Part shown: piece by piece, positions 61,774-64,000 of the stretch | Layout: each line of letters starts with the position of its first letter | Numbering within the stretch: the first letter of the stretch is position 1 | From: Mycolicibacterium hodleri | Lineage (GTDB): Bacteria > Actinomycetota > Actinomycetes > Mycobacteriales > Mycobacteriaceae | Assembly: GCF_006439015.1 (NCBI RefSeq) | Contig: NZ_RCZG01000002.1 | Span: 186,001 to 250,000 of the forward strand | Direction of reading: 5' to 3' | DNA length: 64,000 nt | Notes under the pieces: model-generated | Databases searched by the model: none | Told to the model about the DNA's origin: nothing | Seen by the model: the letters and a program-made list of their open reading frames with translations, nothing else | Made by a program: the position numbers and the translations under genes

Positions 61774-62502
61774 TCAGGGCGTGATGGTGGTCTGCTCGTC
61801 GATGACCGAGGTGGCGTCCATCAGCGGTCCAATCTGATCTTCGGTGCCTCCCGCGTTGAGCTGCAGGACGAAGATGCCGCTGCCGTCCGCGGCCGGAATG
61901 ACGACGGTCTTCTGCGCGATCAGTCGCTTGGTGCCGTCCTTCACGAAGGTGGCGCCGATCTGGTAGGCGTCGAACCCGCCGAGCTTGGCGTCGCCTCCGT
62001 CACCCGCGCTCTCGTAGCCGGGCAGATTCTTCAATTCGCCAGGCGCGTACTTGAAGATCATGGCCGGATCGACGTTGCCCGTCAGCTTGGACATGATCGC
62101 GACGATCGAGGGCGGGTCCGCAGCCATGGACGGATCGGCGAAGACGATCGCGCCGTAGGCGCCCTCCGGCGTCTTGGGCCCTGCACTCTCCCAGCCCTGC
62201 GGCGTCGGCAGGTCGAGCGTCGGCGCACCCGGATCCCCACGTTTGACCTGGGTCTCGGTGATGCCGTTCTGCTTGATGTAATCCGCGATGGTCGGATTGG
62301 TCCCTGCCGCCTTGGTGGGTGCGGCGCTGCTGGTGGGCGTGCTGGCATCCGAGGACTCAGTCGACGAGGACGCAGACGAGGACGCAGACGAGGACGCAGA
62401 TGAGGATTCGGTCTTTGAGTCCGACCCGCAACCTGAGAGGGCCAGTCCGAGTGCGAGGAAGGCGACGGCGGCGCCACCGCCGGCGGTGATGTGCTTTCTC
62501 AC
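61774..62502 (-). CDS. LpqN/LpqT-family lipoprotein
   Basis: 242 residues from GTG 62502, with AGGAGACC as ribosome site. The signal peptide ends in LALSGC, followed by a Ser-rich linker of repeated Ser-Ser-Ala residues. The folded domain (about 80-242) is of LpqN type (PSIVAIMSKLTGNVDPAMIF, then GFDAYQIGATFVKDGTKRL). LpqN/LpqT proteins are envelope lipoproteins; LpqN binds partners in cell-wall lipid assembly. The linker is encoded by 12-bp tandem repeats. Confidence 0.85.
   Translation of the reverse strand: MRKHITAGGGAAVAFLALGLALSGCGSDSKTESSSASSSASSSASSSTESSDASTPTSSAAPTKAAGTNPTIADYIKQNGITETQVKRGDPGAPTLDLPTPQGWESAGPKTPEGAYGAIVFADPSMAADPPSIVAIMSKLTGNVDPAMIFKYAPGELKNLPGYESAGDGGDAKLGGFDAYQIGATFVKDGTKRLIAQKTVVIPAADGSGIFVLQLNAGGTEDQIGPLMDATSVIDEQTTITP
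62363..62398 (-). repeat. 12-bp tandem repeat, three perfect copies plus one diverged
   Basis: GACGAGGACGCA is repeated exactly three times, followed by GATGAGGATTCG. On the coding strand it adds four-residue Ser/Ala units to the lipoprotein linker. Copy number may vary between strains. Confidence 0.9.
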
Positions 62503-62578
62503 GAGGTCTCCTGTCGGGGCAAGCGCGTCGAGCCGACGGTCGGCAAAACGAACGTACACGCCAAAATGGCGGATGCTG

Positions 62579-63550
62579 TCAGAATCCGACGTCGCGGGGG
62601 GCGAAACGCTGCGTCACGTTGCCCGTCAACGACTCGTCGTACGGATCGATCGCCTGCGCCTGCGCCCCTTCGTCCAGGTTGAGACCCTCCAGTTCCATCC
62701 AGATGACGCTCGGACTGATCGTCAGCTCGAAGTAGTAGGTGAGATTGCTCAGATCGCAGACTGATCGGTACTCGGTGTTGTAGACACCGAAATCAGCGTA
62801 GGGCGCGCCGAAGGGCACGGAGACGTTGCGCATGATCGCCATGACGCCTGCGACCGCCTGACGTTCGTCGACCGGCTTGGGCAGCAACGCCGAGTAATAG
62901 GCTGCCCGTTGAAATCTATCGACGGCATTGACATTGCCGGGAAGGGCCAGCTCGCTGGTTGGGTGCGAAAAATCCTGTGCTGCGAGCAAATTCATCTGTT
63001 CGGCATAGGTCGGGTCGTTGGTCATCAGGGTGAAGTCGCGCCCGTGGTGCACGACGAGCTCACCGGCGGCGAACTCCAGGATCGCCGAGTCCCCTCCGGC
63101 GTCCTCGATGGCGAGGTGCATCGTCGCCTCGAAGCCATGGGCGCTCACCATGACGAGCTGGATTCCTTGCACGAGGTCCAACGCCTCGGCCACGGAGGAG
63201 GCTTGATCGAGCAGGTACTGCACCCACATTCCGATGTGCAGTCCCGGAATCTCCGGCTTGCGGACACCCACGTCGGTCGACTGCAGATACAGACCGTGTG
63301 CGGCGAAACCCCGTTCGTTGAAGCCGTCGACGGTGCCGATGCCGTAGATGCTGGTCGCCAGGCTGGCGTAGGTACTGGTCCAGCGCAGCGGGTTGTCGGC
63401 GACGGCGACCTCACCCAACATCAGTCCGCCGTCGCGCACCCGGCCCCGCGGGAAGGCGACGATCAGTGGTTCCGTCGACTCGGGCCAATCCATGGTGCGA
63501 CCGGTCAGGACGGCGATGTCATTGGTATTCCACAAGACTCGGGTGCACAT
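62579..63550 (-). CDS. choloylglycine hydrolase/penicillin V acylase-family amidase (Ntn hydrolase)
   Basis: 323 residues. Cys2 is the expected nucleophile after removal of Met1 (MCTRVLWN). Arg and Asp follow in TGRTMDWPE. Other active-site segments are NERGFAAHGLYL, TLMTNDPTYAEQM and an Asn/Arg pair near YNTEYRSVCDLSN. Hydrolyses linear amide bonds of bile-acid or acyl-homoserine-lactone type in known relatives. No signal peptide. Single gene; the start codon context is weak, but the Cys2 position fixes it. Confidence 0.87.
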   Translation of the reverse strand: MCTRVLWNTNDIAVLTGRTMDWPESTEPLIVAFPRGRVRDGGLMLGEVAVADNPLRWTSTYASLATSIYGIGTVDGFNERGFAAHGLYLQSTDVGVRKPEIPGLHIGMWVQYLLDQASSVAEALDLVQGIQLVMVSAHGFEATMHLAIEDAGGDSAILEFAAGELVVHHGRDFTLMTNDPTYAEQMNLLAAQDFSHPTSELALPGNVNAVDRFQRAAYYSALLPKPVDERQAVAGVMAIMRNVSVPFGAPYADFGVYNTEYRSVCDLSNLTYYFELTISPSVIWMELEGLNLDEGAQAQAIDPYDESLTGNVTQRFAPRDVGF

Positions 63551-63619
63551 AACATGTCCTCTCGGCGCGTCCCGCCACGATGTCGGCGTCAGTCAGCGTA
63601 GCCGTGATAGCAAGACTGC

Positions 63620-64000
63620 ATGCGCGTCTTCGCGTCCTGCGTAGCGATCGCACTGTGCGCGGCCTGTGGGCAGTCCGCCACTCCCGCGGCGCCGGGAGCG
63701 GCGGTTCCGACGTCGACGGCCGTGGTCGACGTCGACCCTGCGAGGGTGGATCGGGTGCGTGCCGCTCTGCCAACGGGTTACGAGTTCTCGGCATTGCCCG
63801 ACCGGGCCGCACCGGTCGCGCTCTGGGGCTTCGGTCCGGCCTGGACGGCCGAGCCGTCGGCGTGTGGGAGCCTCGCCGATCCGGCCGGTCTCCATGCCGT
63901 GCACGGCTGGTCCGCCTCCGGCGTCGGCGGCATCGTCTATGCCGTCGTGGCCGATGAAACCGTCGGCCTGGACCAGTCACTGGTGGACACCTGCGGCACG
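63620..64000 (+). CDS. DUF5642-like lipoprotein, 3' end beyond the window
   Basis: 127 codons are seen without a stop. The signal peptide MRVFASCVAIALCAACGQSA ends in a lipobox-like LCAAC. The mature part (FSALPDRAAPVALWGFGPAW, then GWSASGVGGIVYAVVADE) matches mycobacterial DUF5642 proteins as I recall them. Function unknown. No good Shine-Dalgarno is visible before the ATG. Divergent from the Ntn amidase gene. Confidence 0.7.
   Translation, partial: MRVFASCVAIALCAACGQSATPAAPGAAVPTSTAVVDVDPARVDRVRAALPTGYEFSALPDRAAPVALWGFGPAWTAEPSACGSLADPAGLHAVHGWSASGVGGIVYAVVADETVGLDQSLVDTCGT

Overview
The window reads as chromosomal DNA of a fast-growing, high-GC mycobacterium (Mycolicibacterium-like). This rests on family content rather than on any search. 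The markers are an MmpL transporter, a PE-PPE hydrolase, LpqN-type and other lipoproteins, a WS/DGAT acyltransferase, a KasA-like ketoacyl synthase, a DesA3-like desaturase, the long (ICL2-type) isocitrate lyase, a cyclic-nucleotide-gated protein acetyltransferase and many SigF-type regulators. About sixty genes are supported. Two are cut by the window edges: the MmpL gene at 1 and a DUF5642-like lipoprotein gene at 64000. No rRNA, complete tRNA, CRISPR array or intact mobile element is visible.

Region 1-13.5 kb is accessory in character. It holds an MmpL transporter, a flavin hydroxylase with a VOC-family partner, an RsfA-like anti-anti-sigma factor with a very good SigF promoter, a TetR regulator with an apparent self-operator, a desaturase and a secreted protein with three internal repeats. 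Several scars lie between them: a tmRNA (ssrA) 3'-end fragment, a GAF-domain relic and a decayed copy of the small gene at 17551.

Region 13.5-29 kb carries a regulatory-domain methyltransferase, a pyruvate-kinase-like protein, a three-helix dimerization protein, a PE-PPE hydrolase, a nitroreductase, a degenerate GGDEF protein, two gene fragments side by side, an aldo/keto reductase, isocitrate lyase, a GT39-type membrane mannosyl/arabinosyl transferase and a Ser/Thr kinase.

Region 29-37.4 kb (minus strand) is one tightly overlapping operon for histidine catabolism: hutH, hutU, an M20 amidohydrolase, hutF, hutI, then an SDR and an SRPBCC protein. It follows the deiminase (HutF) route. The M20 enzyme stands where HutG would be expected.

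Region 37.5-44.7 kb holds lipid and envelope genes: a flavin monooxygenase, a GH16 glucanase, a KasA paralogue that has lost two of its three catalytic residues, a WS/DGAT and a TetR regulator. Region 44.7-53 kb is a dense stress-signalling island: a CHASE3 histidine kinase, a stand-alone receiver, a receiver-PP2C phosphatase, an RsfB-like STAS protein, a PAS-GAF-PP2C-kinase fusion, and a PAS-PP2C phosphatase overlapping an RsbQ-like hydrolase. Together these could feed several signals into SigF-type partner switching.

Region 53-64 kb contains a four-gene overlapping operon (GT2, acyl-CoA dehydrogenase-like, PIG-L deacetylase, methyltransferase) of unknown product, which is the best candidate here for an undescribed pathway. 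It also contains another STAS protein, a second SigF-promoted gene, the cAMP-regulated acetyltransferase coupled to a shikimate-dehydrogenase-like gene, an arrestin-like protein, LpqN, and an Ntn-type amidase.
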